Source: Pandoraea capi (GTDB lineage Bacteria > Pseudomonadota > Gammaproteobacteria > Burkholderiales > Burkholderiaceae). Taken from it: 64,000 nt of DNA. Location of the stretch: NCBI RefSeq assembly GCF_902459735.1, contig NZ_CABPRV010000012.1:62001-126000 (forward strand), written 5' to 3'. A model generated the notes under the pieces. It saw only the letters and a program-made list of their open reading frames with translations, was not told the origin of the DNA and made no database searches. Positions 32,109 through 40,430 of this stretch are shown one piece after another. How positions within the stretch are numbered: the stretch's first letter is position 1; each line of letters opens with the position of its first letter. The translations under genes and the position numbers were made by a program.

Positions 32109-33611
32109 ATGACACCGACTATCGAGACGGGCGTTTCCCGACTGGAAGCGTTGCGCGAACAACACTCGCCGCGCTTCACCTTGCCGCCGACGCCCCTCGC
32201 GAGCTGGCTCGTGCATACCGGCGTTGCCGTGCTGTGGTGCCTGTTGTTTGCGCAGGCGTTCTTCCTCAAGGGCGTGTTCGCGTGGGGCACGGGCGTGGCG
32301 TATGTCGTCTACGACACCGTGCTGCTGGCGTTCGTCTTCTGGCAGGCGTGGCGCCTGATGCGCCCGGACCCGGATGAGACCTGGGGCAACGCCGCCGATG
32401 CGGCCGCGGTGCGCCTCACCCTCGGCGTGGTCGTGGCGGCGCACAACGAAGCGGCGGCGCTGCCGGTGACGTTGCGCTCGTTGATGGCGGGCCGTCAGGT
32501 CCCGGATGCCATCGTGATTGCCGACGACGGTTCGCACGACGGCACCGTCGCCTTGCTCACGGGCGACTATGGTCTCGTCGATCCGGGTGTTGGCGGGTTG
32601 AGTGCACCGAGCACGCGTTATCCGAACCTGCGCTGGCTGCGCGTGCCGCACGGCGGCAAGGCGAAAGCGCTCAATGCCGCGCTCGTCGGTATGGACACCG
32701 ACATCGTCATGACGGTCGACGCCGATACGCTGCTCGACGCCGGCGCATGTGCGGCCATGCACGATGCGTTCGCCCGTCGCCCGCGTCTCGTGGCGGCCAC
32801 GGGGGTCCTCACGCCGGTGTGCGGCGACACCATGAGCGCGCGCGTTTTGCAGTTCTTCCAGACGTACGAGTACATCCGCAACTTCATCTCGCGCTTTGCG
32901 TGGATGCGCGCCGACGGCCTGTTGCTGATCTCCGGCGCTTTCGCGTGCTTCCGGCGCGAAGCAGTGCTGGCCGTGGGCGGCTTCGATCCGGCCTGTCTGG
33001 TCGAGGATTACGAACTGATCCATCGTCTGCGCCGCTACTCGGTGGCGCATGCGCTGCATTGGGAAGTGCGTGTCGTGGGCGGTGCACAGGCGATCACCGA
33101 TGCCCCGGGCACCCTGACGAGCTTCCTGCGTCAGCGTCGCCGCTGGTTTGCGGGCTTCCTCCAGACGCAGTACTGGTATCGCGATATGGTCGGCAACGGC
33201 CGCTACGGCAACCTCGGTCGCTGGATGCTGCCGGTCAAGGCGTTCGACACGCTTCAGCCGATCTACGGGCTGACGGCCTTCGCGCTGCTGGTGACGTTCG
33301 TCTGCGAAGGACATTACGGGGTCGTGCTGCCGGTCTCCGGGATCATTCTCGGCAAGATCGTCATCGATCTCGGCTTTCATCTGTGGTCGGTGCATGCCTA
33401 TCGCCGCTGGACCGGGCACAGCACCGGCACGAGCCTCGGGCTGGCCTTCGTGGCTGCGGTGCTGGAGCCGTTTTCGTTCCAGTTAATGCGTCACACGGGG
33501 GCGGCGATGGGCTGGGGCCATTTCCTCACGGGACGTCAGCGTTGGGGCGTTCAGGTGCGACGCGGTATCCTGTCGGGCGAGCGCGGTGCGGAGGTGCCCC
33601 GCGACAGGTGA
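32109..33611 (+). CDS. processive family 2 glycosyltransferase, membrane-bound
   Basis: The ATG at 32109 gives 500 residues. The N-terminus has two membrane helices (residues ~30-85). The GT2 catalytic domain follows with VVVAAHNEAAALPVTLRSL, IVIADDGSHDGTV, VMTVDADT (DxD), EDYELIHRLRR and RQRRRWFAGFLQTQYW. The Q-x-x-R-W motif marks processive synthases of the PgaC/NodC/hyaluronan type. Three C-terminal helices should form the polymer channel. The polymer is unknown; no deacetylase or outer-membrane export gene is adjacent. It lies in a cluster with b561, a TPR-like lipoprotein and selU. Confidence 0.92.
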   Translation: MTPTIETGVSRLEALREQHSPRFTLPPTPLASWLVHTGVAVLWCLLFAQAFFLKGVFAWGTGVAYVVYDTVLLAFVFWQAWRLMRPDPDETWGNAADAAAVRLTLGVVVAAHNEAAALPVTLRSLMAGRQVPDAIVIADDGSHDGTVALLTGDYGLVDPGVGGLSAPSTRYPNLRWLRVPHGGKAKALNAALVGMDTDIVMTVDADTLLDAGACAAMHDAFARRPRLVAATGVLTPVCGDTMSARVLQFFQTYEYIRNFISRFAWMRADGLLLISGAFACFRREAVLAVGGFDPACLVEDYELIHRLRRYSVAHALHWEVRVVGGAQAITDAPGTLTSFLRQRRRWFAGFLQTQYWYRDMVGNGRYGNLGRWMLPVKAFDTLQPIYGLTAFALLVTFVCEGHYGVVLPVSGIILGKIVIDLGFHLWSVHAYRRWTGHSTGTSLGLAFVAAVLEPFSFQLMRHTGAAMGWGHFLTGRQRWGVQVRRGILSGERGAEVPRDR

Positions 33612-33635
33612 TTTCCCGGCAGTTTTCTCTCCCCG

Positions 33636-34340
33636 ATGATTCGATCTTTGACGTGGTTGGCGATGGTGTGTGCGCTTGGCGCCGTTCTGGGCGCCGTAGG
33701 GTGCACTTCACCGGCGCCGAAGCCGGCAGGCCCTGACTACGCCGCGCAGGGCGGCGCTGCCGAAGTGCGTGGCGACTGGGATACTGCCCGACGCGCCTTC
33801 GGTCAGGCGGCGCTGGTCGCGGACCAGTCCGGCTGGCCGGCGTCGCAACGCGCGGCGGTACATTTCGACTACGGGCGGGCGCTCGGCGTGACCTGCTATT
33901 ACGCCGAAGCTGAGCGCGAGTTGAGTCAGGCCTACGATCTCGACATCCTGACGGCGCGCTATCGCTACCCGGCGCTCGTCGAACTGGCGCGGCTGGCATT
34001 GGTGCAGCGTCAGTTCGGCGTCTCGGTCAAATACTTCGGTCGTGCACTCGGCACGCTCGACCGTCTGGAGGCGGCGCGCAAGGTGCCGTTCGCCTACGCC
34101 GAGTTGCTCGACGACTATGCACTCGCGCTCGGCGGGGCGGGCGATGCGGAAGCCGCAACGCGCATCATCGATCGTGCCGCCAGGGTGCGGGCCGATCTCG
34201 GCGACGACGCGCGCCACCAGCCCACCTCTCGCACGCCGTACGGCAGTCACTGCGGTTCGTTGGCTGCACAAGCCGTCCAACAAGCCGCCGGGCCATCGAC
34301 CCAACAAACCGCCGTACCCTCGGCAAAGCAGGCACGATGA
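33636..34340 (+). CDS. TPR-like lipoprotein
   Basis: This encodes 234 residues. The signal sequence ends with the lipobox GAVGC, so the protein is likely anchored to a membrane. The body (residues ~35-190) is helical with TPR-like segments such as DWDTARRAFGQAALVADQSG and YYAEAERELSQAYDL. The C-terminal 40 residues are Gln/Ala/Ser-rich and probably unstructured. It lies 24 bases after the glycosyltransferase gene and overlaps the start of selU by ATGA, so all are likely co-transcribed. A scaffold role for the glycosyltransferase is possible but unproven. Confidence 0.8.
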   Translation: MIRSLTWLAMVCALGAVLGAVGCTSPAPKPAGPDYAAQGGAAEVRGDWDTARRAFGQAALVADQSGWPASQRAAVHFDYGRALGVTCYYAEAERELSQAYDLDILTARYRYPALVELARLALVQRQFGVSVKYFGRALGTLDRLEAARKVPFAYAELLDDYALALGGAGDAEAATRIIDRAARVRADLGDDARHQPTSRTPYGSHCGSLAAQAVQQAAGPSTQQTAVPSAKQAR

Positions 34341-35440
34341 ATCATCTGCGCGTGCCGCTCGCCAGCGTTGGCGACTTCGACGAAATCATCGACGTTCGTA
34401 CGCCGCTCGAATTCGCCGACGATCACATCCCCGGCGCCATCAACGCCCCGGTGCTCAGCAACGAAGAACGCATTGTCGTCGGCACGATGTACAAGCAGGT
34501 CTCGCCGTTCGACGCCTCGCGTGAGGGCGCGGCCATGGTCGCGCGCAACATTGCGCATCATCTCGATACGGTGTTTGCCGACCGGCCGCGCAACTGGCGT
34601 CCGCTCGTGTATTGCTGGCGCGGGGGCATGCGCTCGGCGTCGATGACGCTGATGATGAACATGATCGGCTGGCGGGCGCGTCAGCTCGAAGGCGGCTACA
34701 AGACCTATCGCAGCGATGTCGTGGCCTCGCTTGCGACATTGCCGCCGACGCTCGACTACGTGGTCCTCGCCGGACACACCGGCTGCGGCAAGACACGTCT
34801 GCTGCACGCGCTGGCCCACGCCGGGGCGCAGACGCTCGATCTCGAAGGCCTCGCCGTGCATCGGGGCTCGCTGCTCGGCGCGATGCCCGACGCGCCACAG
34901 CCGTCGCAAAAGGCTTTCGACACGCGGTTGATCGGTGCGCTGCGTGCGCTCGATCCGGCGCGTCCGGTGTTCGTGGAAGCGGAGAGTCGTCGCATCGGCC
35001 TCGTGACGCTGCCCGAGTCGCTGATGACGGCGATGCGCGGCACCATGCGCTGCGTCGAGGTCAGCGTCGCCATCGACGAGCGTGTGGCATTGCTCACGCA
35101 GGAGTACGGTCATCTGCTTGCGCAGCCGGAGGCGTTTCGCGCGCAGTTGCTGCGGCTCGTTCCGTTGCATGGCAGGGCGGTCGTCGACCAGTGGCTGGCG
35201 ATGCTCGATCAGGGGCAACAACGCGAACTCTCCGAAGCGCTCATCACGCGGCACTACGACCCGGCGTACACGCGCAGTTCGCGCAAGCTGCTCAAAGGGC
35301 TGACGCAGGCGATGCCGTTCGCGTTTCATCCCGTCGCGCAAGACCTGCGCCCGCAGGCACAGGCCCTGCTCGCCGTCATTTCACCGGCAGACAGATCTTC
35401 GTCTGAAGCTGTGCCGCCGGGGTCGAACGCGGGTCGTTGA
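34337..35440 (+). CDS. mnmH: tRNA 2-selenouridine synthase (MnmH/SelU)
   Basis: The 367-residue protein begins with a rhodanese domain (EIIDVRTPLEFADDHIPGAI) whose active-site loop is YCWRGGMRS, with Cys93. A P-loop (GHTGCGKT, about residues 146-153) starts the C-terminal domain. This is the architecture of SelU, which geranylates 2-thiouridine at the tRNA wobble position and then replaces sulfur by selenium with selenophosphate. The presence implies selD elsewhere in the genome. The start overlaps the lipoprotein stop (ATGA). The last 65 bases overlap the convergent AraC gene. Confidence 0.93.
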   Translation: MNHLRVPLASVGDFDEIIDVRTPLEFADDHIPGAINAPVLSNEERIVVGTMYKQVSPFDASREGAAMVARNIAHHLDTVFADRPRNWRPLVYCWRGGMRSASMTLMMNMIGWRARQLEGGYKTYRSDVVASLATLPPTLDYVVLAGHTGCGKTRLLHALAHAGAQTLDLEGLAVHRGSLLGAMPDAPQPSQKAFDTRLIGALRALDPARPVFVEAESRRIGLVTLPESLMTAMRGTMRCVEVSVAIDERVALLTQEYGHLLAQPEAFRAQLLRLVPLHGRAVVDQWLAMLDQGQQRELSEALITRHYDPAYTRSSRKLLKGLTQAMPFAFHPVAQDLRPQAQALLAVISPADRSSSEAVPPGSNAGR

Positions 35441-36209
35441 GGTACTGCTCGAACATCGGGAAGTTGGCCGGTTCCAGCCCGCTGTTCGGCAGCCACTCCG
35501 AAAAGAGCCACTGATACGGCTTGCTCATCTCGTTGTACGGGCCGGTGTACGTCAGCACGGCACATCGTCCGGCCGGAATCTCGAACCTTTCCAGATCGCC
35601 GCCAATGTCGGCATTGCTCGCAACCGACACGCCGGCGAGCGAGCGCAACTGTTCGGTCGGCACCTGTTCCGGATCGTCGAAATAGACGCCGAAGCCGGTG
35701 GTGTCCGGTCGCGCCAGACCGTGCGCGGCGGCCAGCATGAAAACGCGGACGAAGACGGGGCCGATGGCCTGGTAGTCGCCGCTGTGTCGCAGCGCGGCAA
35801 GGGTCGTGGCGGGAAACGATTCGACTGAGATCGGGTACATGTTGGGCTCCTGAGGATCGACGGGATCGGAGCGGGTGTCCCGATAGCGTCCCGGCGGCAT
35901 GCCGAAGAACGCACCGAAGGCCCGGTTGAACGCGGCGTCCGACGTATAGCCGGCGCGCGACGCCACAACGCGCATCGAATCCTCCGAGTCTGCCAGCGCG
36001 ATGGCTGCACGATGCATGCGAATGCGCTGCACCGTGCCGTTCACCGTCTCGCCGAGCAACGCGCGGTAGACACGATGGAAGTGATACGGCGACAGGCAGG
36101 CCAGTTCGGCGAGGTGGTACAGATCCGGGGGACTCTCCGGATGACTGGCCAGCCAGCGCAGCACAGGCTCCATGCGTTGGGCGTAGCGAAGACGGGTCTC
36201 GGGTTTCAT
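35376..36209 (-). CDS. AraC-family regulator with GyrI-like domain
   Basis: A 277-residue protein. The first ~110 residues are an AraC-type DNA-binding domain with two helix-turn-helix units (LYHLAELACLSPYHFHRVYR and RVVASRAGYTSDAAFNRAFG, the latter followed by FFGMPPGRYR). Residues ~125-277 are a GyrI-like/effector-binding domain (YPISVESFPATTLAALRHSG), as in Rob and SbmC. Such proteins often sense small hydrophobic compounds. It stands alone, transcribed toward selU and overlapping its end by 65 bases. Upstream there are about 100 bases to the acetamidase fusion gene. Confidence 0.92.
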   Translation of the reverse strand: MKPETRLRYAQRMEPVLRWLASHPESPPDLYHLAELACLSPYHFHRVYRALLGETVNGTVQRIRMHRAAIALADSEDSMRVVASRAGYTSDAAFNRAFGAFFGMPPGRYRDTRSDPVDPQEPNMYPISVESFPATTLAALRHSGDYQAIGPVFVRVFMLAAAHGLARPDTTGFGVYFDDPEQVPTEQLRSLAGVSVASNADIGGDLERFEIPAGRCAVLTYTGPYNEMSKPYQWLFSEWLPNSGLEPANFPMFEQYLNDPRSTPAAQLQTKICLPVK

Positions 36210-36305
36210 TTGCGCTCCTTGGACGCCAATGTAACGACCGGCACTTTGCCGATTTTGCGATTTTCGCGCGACGGGTCTTCGCTGGCGGACGGCTGCGGCG
36301 GCCGA

Positions 36306-38693
36306 TCAATCGTTAAACATTCCCTTGCGGATGATGGCGTGCACGCCCCAGTTGCCATTGACGACCTGCGTCACCCCGAAGTCGACGGACACCGAGAGTA
36401 TCGCAGTGGCTTCGTCCTCGGTGAGCCGTTTGACTTGCATGAGAAAGCGGCGCGCTTTGAGGAAGGCGTCGCGCAGGGCGCTGTCGAGCGTCGATTTCAT
36501 GTAGATCTGGCTCTGCGCCTTCTGTCCCAGCTCGGCGAGATGATTCGGCGAACTGAAGCCATGGATGATCCACTCGGTCGGGGTCTCGACCAGCGGATAG
36601 GTCAGGTCGGCATACGGTGCGCTCGCCTTGATCGCCGCCTTCTTGTGCAGGATCAGCTGGATGTTGCCGGTGAGCGAACACTCGATGGCGGTGCCGCCGA
36701 GTTCGGCGTCGCCCTGCGACGCGTGCGGGTCGCCGACGGACAGCAGGGCACCCGGCACCGCGACCTTGAGGAACACGCTTGCGCCGCGCGTCACGCGCCA
36801 GTTGTCGAGATTGCCCGCGTAGCTCGACGGCGGAATCGAGTCGATCAGGCCGTCCTGTGCGGGCGCCACCGCCAGCACCCCGAAGTGTGGCCGCAGCGGG
36901 ATTTCGACATTCCGGAGCGTGCGGTAATTCTTGGTGATGCGGGTGTGATCGACCGGCACGCCCGGATAGTCGATGGTCGGATGCACCACGCCGAACGGGT
37001 CTTGCTGCGGTGTCCAACGGAAGCTGTAGATGGCGCGTGCGACGTCGCTGCCTTCGTCCATCGATTCGTTGCCGGTGCCGTCGTGGCAATCGATCTCGAA
37101 CACCGTCACGACTTCGCGCTCGCGCGGCAGCGTGAGCATGTCCTGGTAGTGGAAGCCCCACCATGTCGAGGCATGGCTGCCGAAGGCCTTGCCCGCGAAC
37201 TCGGGGTTGGCGCTCGGGCGGGGTTGCAGGTCCAGAATCCGGACTTCGAGCACGTCGCCGGGCATGGCGTCTTCCACCGCGATGGGGCCGGTGCAGATGT
37301 GCACGCCGAAACCTTCGCCCGCACCGCGTCCGTAGACCGACGCATCCATCGGTCCCGCGCCGCGCCGGTCGACGTTCTTCTGCGTGGCGGTCCAGTGAAA
37401 CACGCTCTCGGCGCCGGGGTCGCCCTCGATCATGCGCGCCCAGTCGTCGGTCGCGTGTTGCGTCAGGGTCTCGATGGTGACCGTGTCCCCGGACGCCACC
37501 GTCAGCACGGGCGCAAGGTCATGACTCAGATAGCCCCAGTGCACTGAGTCGCACGTTGCGCGCAGGTAGTGATGGCGGCCCGCGTCGTGGGGGAGCGCGC
37601 GGCGCAGCGCGTCACCGCCGGGCTTTGCGTCGTGCGAGGGCAGACGGACGTGCGCCGCGTGGGCGGCATGAGGCGCATGGGGGGAGAGTCCGGCGGGCAC
37701 ATCCGGATGGCCGCGCGAGATACGGGCGCGCTCCGGCAGCACGCGCTCGCGCAACGCCTGATCGCGGCTGGCTTTGGGCGACACGCCAAAGCGCTCGCGA
37801 AATGCCTGGCTGAAGTACGACGGATCGTTAAACCCCCAGCGATAACAGATGTCCGCCACCGTCAATTGCTCATACGCCGGATTCTGCAAATCCGCGTGGC
37901 AGCGCTGCAAACGGCTGTTGCGCAGATAGGACGAGAAGCTTTGTCCCGCGTCTTCGAAGAGTTTTCGCAAGTAACGATCCGACACATGCTCGTCTTTGGC
38001 AATCGTGCTCAACGACAGATCGGGTTCGGCCAGTCGCGCCTGAATCCGGTGACAGATGCGCGTGAACACGATGGTGCGCGACGTCGACAGAGGCGAGGCC
38101 TGCGGTCTGACGGCCGTCAGTGCGCACGCGAGGCATTCGAGGATCACGCGCTCAGCGGGTTCGAGCGCATGCGGATCGGCGTCGTGCATCGTGTCCAGTT
38201 GCCGGGCCAGCCCGCTCAGCAAGCCGCCGAACAGACCCGACACGCGCTCGGGAAGTTTGCACGCGTGCGTTGGCGGCGCTGCGCCAAGACGCGGGGCGAT
38301 GAGTGCATGACGCACATGCACCGAAATCAGCCGGAACGGCGTTCGGGCGACGAGATCGGCGCTGTGCGTGCCGGGGATGCAGGCCATGTCGCCGGCCATG
38401 AGCGTCTCGCCCTCGGGCACGCCCGCGCCGGTCAGCTCCGCCTGACCGTCGAGCAGCATGACGAGCAGGAAGCCACGCTCGCCGCCTGCGCGCGCCGACA
38501 CCGTTTGCGGCGTGGACGCGATCACCGACAGTTCGATGCCGCCGGGGGTGCGATGCGTGAGCAGCGTGCCGTGCAGCGGCTGGGCGTCGGAGGGGGCGCG
38601 AAAATGCAGGCGGGCGTCGAGCAGGCGCGCTTGCCACGCAGGCCCGCGCTGATCCTGGGCGTAGGACTCGGTTGAGAAGTGCGCGCGATCCAA
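36306..38693 (-). CDS. fusion: AraC-type regulator + acetamidase/formamidase
   Basis: Starting at TTG 38693, seven bases after a perfect AAGGAGG, the protein has 795 residues. Residues ~1-200 resemble the sensor part of AraC-binding-like regulators; ~228-306 are a double helix-turn-helix (LSTIAKDEHVSDRYLRKLFE and TVADICYRWGFNDPSYFSQA). A His/Ala/Pro-rich linker (~325-375) joins it to a complete FmdA/AmdA amidase from ~residue 377 to the end (DSVHWGYLSHDLAPVLTV, GDPHASQGDAELGGTAIE). No stop or frameshift separates the halves, and the frame is open throughout. It is the last gene of an operon with a second amidase and two XapX proteins. Confidence 0.85.
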   Translation of the reverse strand: MDRAHFSTESYAQDQRGPAWQARLLDARLHFRAPSDAQPLHGTLLTHRTPGGIELSVIASTPQTVSARAGGERGFLLVMLLDGQAELTGAGVPEGETLMAGDMACIPGTHSADLVARTPFRLISVHVRHALIAPRLGAAPPTHACKLPERVSGLFGGLLSGLARQLDTMHDADPHALEPAERVILECLACALTAVRPQASPLSTSRTIVFTRICHRIQARLAEPDLSLSTIAKDEHVSDRYLRKLFEDAGQSFSSYLRNSRLQRCHADLQNPAYEQLTVADICYRWGFNDPSYFSQAFRERFGVSPKASRDQALRERVLPERARISRGHPDVPAGLSPHAPHAAHAAHVRLPSHDAKPGGDALRRALPHDAGRHHYLRATCDSVHWGYLSHDLAPVLTVASGDTVTIETLTQHATDDWARMIEGDPGAESVFHWTATQKNVDRRGAGPMDASVYGRGAGEGFGVHICTGPIAVEDAMPGDVLEVRILDLQPRPSANPEFAGKAFGSHASTWWGFHYQDMLTLPREREVVTVFEIDCHDGTGNESMDEGSDVARAIYSFRWTPQQDPFGVVHPTIDYPGVPVDHTRITKNYRTLRNVEIPLRPHFGVLAVAPAQDGLIDSIPPSSYAGNLDNWRVTRGASVFLKVAVPGALLSVGDPHASQGDAELGGTAIECSLTGNIQLILHKKAAIKASAPYADLTYPLVETPTEWIIHGFSSPNHLAELGQKAQSQIYMKSTLDSALRDAFLKARRFLMQVKRLTEDEATAILSVSVDFGVTQVVNGNWGVHAIIRKGMFND

Positions 38694-38780
38694 AATCCGG
38701 CCTCCTTCGGAAATGACGACGGCGGCCCGGCACGGCCGTCGTCGACCGTGCCGGGGCCACACGTCAGACGTGCAACTGCG

Positions 38781-38972
38781 CTAGCCGAAGTGTAACTGGC
38801 CGCGCATTGCCGCCACGAAAGCAAAGCCGACGAACGTGCCGACGATGGCGAAGATGCCGCCGAGCACGTTCGGCGCGGGAATCGGCGCCCGCACGCCGGT
38901 GTACAGCACACCGGTGACGAGCCCGACCGCCGCCGCCTGCAACTCGGTCGCCCCGAGTGTGATTTCGACCAT
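38781..38972 (-). CDS. XapX-domain small membrane protein (second copy)
   Basis: A 63-residue protein with GAGGAG before its ATG. It has two hydrophobic helices flanking the motif PIPAPNVLGGIFAIVG, the hallmark of the XapX (DUF1427) family. The first helix is AAAVGLVTGVLYTGV, the second FVGFAFVAAMRG. XapX proteins are small, often occur as tandem pairs and have no proven function; their two-helix form suggests dimeric transport or channel subunits. It begins 10 bases after the first XapX gene and precedes the AraC-amidase fusion. Confidence 0.88.
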   Translation of the reverse strand: MVEITLGATELQAAAVGLVTGVLYTGVRAPIPAPNVLGGIFAIVGTFVGFAFVAAMRGQLHFG

Positions 38973-38982
38973 GATGCGCTCC

Positions 38983-39240
38983 TCAGGACTGACGGGCAGA
39001 AGGGGACGAAGACGATGCCCCGGCGCCCGACAGGCTGTCAGCGGGCGGACGTCCGAACGTGACCGAGCGGCGCCACACGTTCACGATCAGATAGCCCAGA
39101 TACGTGAAGATGATGGCGAAGATGCCGCCGAGCACATTCGGTGCGGGAATCGGCAGATCGAGCCACGAGTACAGCGTGCCCGTCACCAATCCGACGATCA
39201 GGGCGACAAGCTCGTTGCGCCCGACGTAGACGTATTGCAT
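38983..39240 (-). CDS. XapX-domain small membrane protein (first copy)
   Basis: A 85-residue paralogue of the next gene, started at ATG 39240 with GGAGG upstream. It shares PIPAPNVLGGIFAI exactly with it, has the helices LVALIVGLVTGTLYSW and FTYLGYLIVNVW, and adds a C-terminal tail rich in Ser, Pro and Ala after VTFGRPPADS. It lies 28 bases after the stand-alone acetamidase/formamidase gene. Pairing of two unequal XapX copies between two amidase genes suggests a heteromeric membrane component, perhaps for amide or ammonium/formate movement; this is inference. Confidence 0.88.
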   Translation of the reverse strand: MQYVYVGRNELVALIVGLVTGTLYSWLDLPIPAPNVLGGIFAIIFTYLGYLIVNVWRRSVTFGRPPADSLSGAGASSSSPSARQS

Positions 39241-39268
39241 GGGTGGATCCTCCGCGTGCCGTCAGGAC

Positions 39269-40300
39269 TTAATCCGACTTGGGCGTCTTGGGCGGGAACA
39301 TGCCGCGCGGCATGGTGCAGTGCACCCCTTGCGTGCCGTCGACGACCTGCGTCACGCCGAAGTCGGCCGCCACGCTCATGAGCGAGTAGGCGTCGTCGCG
39401 TGACAGTCCCTGCTGGTCGGTGAGCAGCGTGATCATGTCGCGTGCGGCGTTCTTGCCCGCTTCGTCCAGATCCTGATGGAAGCCGTGCACGATCCAGCAG
39501 TCGGGGGTTTCCAGCAGCGGCGAGGGGAACTCGAAATCCTTGCGCAGCACGACCTGGAACAGCACGTTGAGCGAGGCTTCGATGGCGGTGCCGCTGATTT
39601 CGCCGTCGCCCTGCGAGATGTGCGGGTCGCCGATGGAGAAGAGCCCGCCGTCGACCTGTACCTTGTAGTACATGGTCGCGCCGGCGCCGATGCGCCAGTT
39701 ATCGATGTTGCCGCCGTGCAATCCCGGCTCGACGGTCGTCACACGGCCCTGCGCGTCGGGGGCGACGCCTGCCGTGCCGAGGTGCGGTCGCACGGGCACA
39801 CGCACGCCGGCCAGTGCCGGTTGCTTGCAGCACTCACGATGGTCGACGACCTTGCCCGGTGTCGTGAGCTTGCCCGGGTAGTCGTAGGCGTACAGCGCGT
39901 GAGCGGTGTTCGAACGGTTATCCAGTTCGTAGATGGTGACGCGTTCCTTCTGGAAGTCGTCGTAGAGTTGCCCCCAATGTGCGGCGACGTTCGCGCCGAA
40001 GCGGAAGCGGGGAATCATCTGGAGATAGCGCACTTCGAGCATGTCGCCCGGCTTCGCGCCTTCCACATAGATCGGGCCGGTCATGATGTGCACGCCCGGA
40101 TTGCGATCTTCGTGGGGAATCTTGTCGTAGATGGCGCGCACGGCGTCGTCCATCATCAGATCGGGGGCGTCGCCCGCGTGATGCGTGACGGCTTCGGCGC
40201 GAATGAAATCGCCGCTCTTGATCGTCAGCGCCGGTTTCTGTGTCGCGTCGAAGTAGCCCCAATGCACCGTGTCGGGCCGTGCGGGAAGGTCGTGAAGCAT
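39269..40300 (-). CDS. acetamidase/formamidase family protein
   Basis: From ATG 40300, with AGGAGAC upstream, the protein has 343 residues; 14 more codons are open before it. The FmdA/AmdA fold is visible from DTVHWGYFDATQKPALTI, IMTGPIYVEGAKPGDMLEV, the GDPHISQGDGEISGTAIEAS block and the C-terminal SVAADFGVTQVVDGTQGVH. Enzymes of this family hydrolyse short amides (formamide, acetamide) to ammonia and the acid. It is ~70 residues shorter than typical FmdA (~410). It is the first gene of the amidase/XapX operon; its homologue is the C-terminal part of the AraC fusion encoded at 36306. Confidence 0.92.
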   Translation of the reverse strand: MLHDLPARPDTVHWGYFDATQKPALTIKSGDFIRAEAVTHHAGDAPDLMMDDAVRAIYDKIPHEDRNPGVHIMTGPIYVEGAKPGDMLEVRYLQMIPRFRFGANVAAHWGQLYDDFQKERVTIYELDNRSNTAHALYAYDYPGKLTTPGKVVDHRECCKQPALAGVRVPVRPHLGTAGVAPDAQGRVTTVEPGLHGGNIDNWRIGAGATMYYKVQVDGGLFSIGDPHISQGDGEISGTAIEASLNVLFQVVLRKDFEFPSPLLETPDCWIVHGFHQDLDEAGKNAARDMITLLTDQQGLSRDDAYSLMSVAADFGVTQVVDGTQGVHCTMPRGMFPPKTPKSD

Positions 40301-40430
40301 GCCATGTCTCCTGAGAATTTTTGTCGGATTGCCCGCAAACACTGTTCACGGTGAAGTCATGGTAGTGCCCGACAAAAACGCACCATTAGGAGCGTTTGAC
40401 ACCTTCTCTATTGCTGGGAGGAACTAACGT

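Noticed and set aside
38694-38762. ATG start for the AraC-amidase fusion 23 codons upstream
   Set aside because: The added residues are Arg/Pro-rich and a perfect AAGGAGG sits directly before TTG 38693, which is a much better start.
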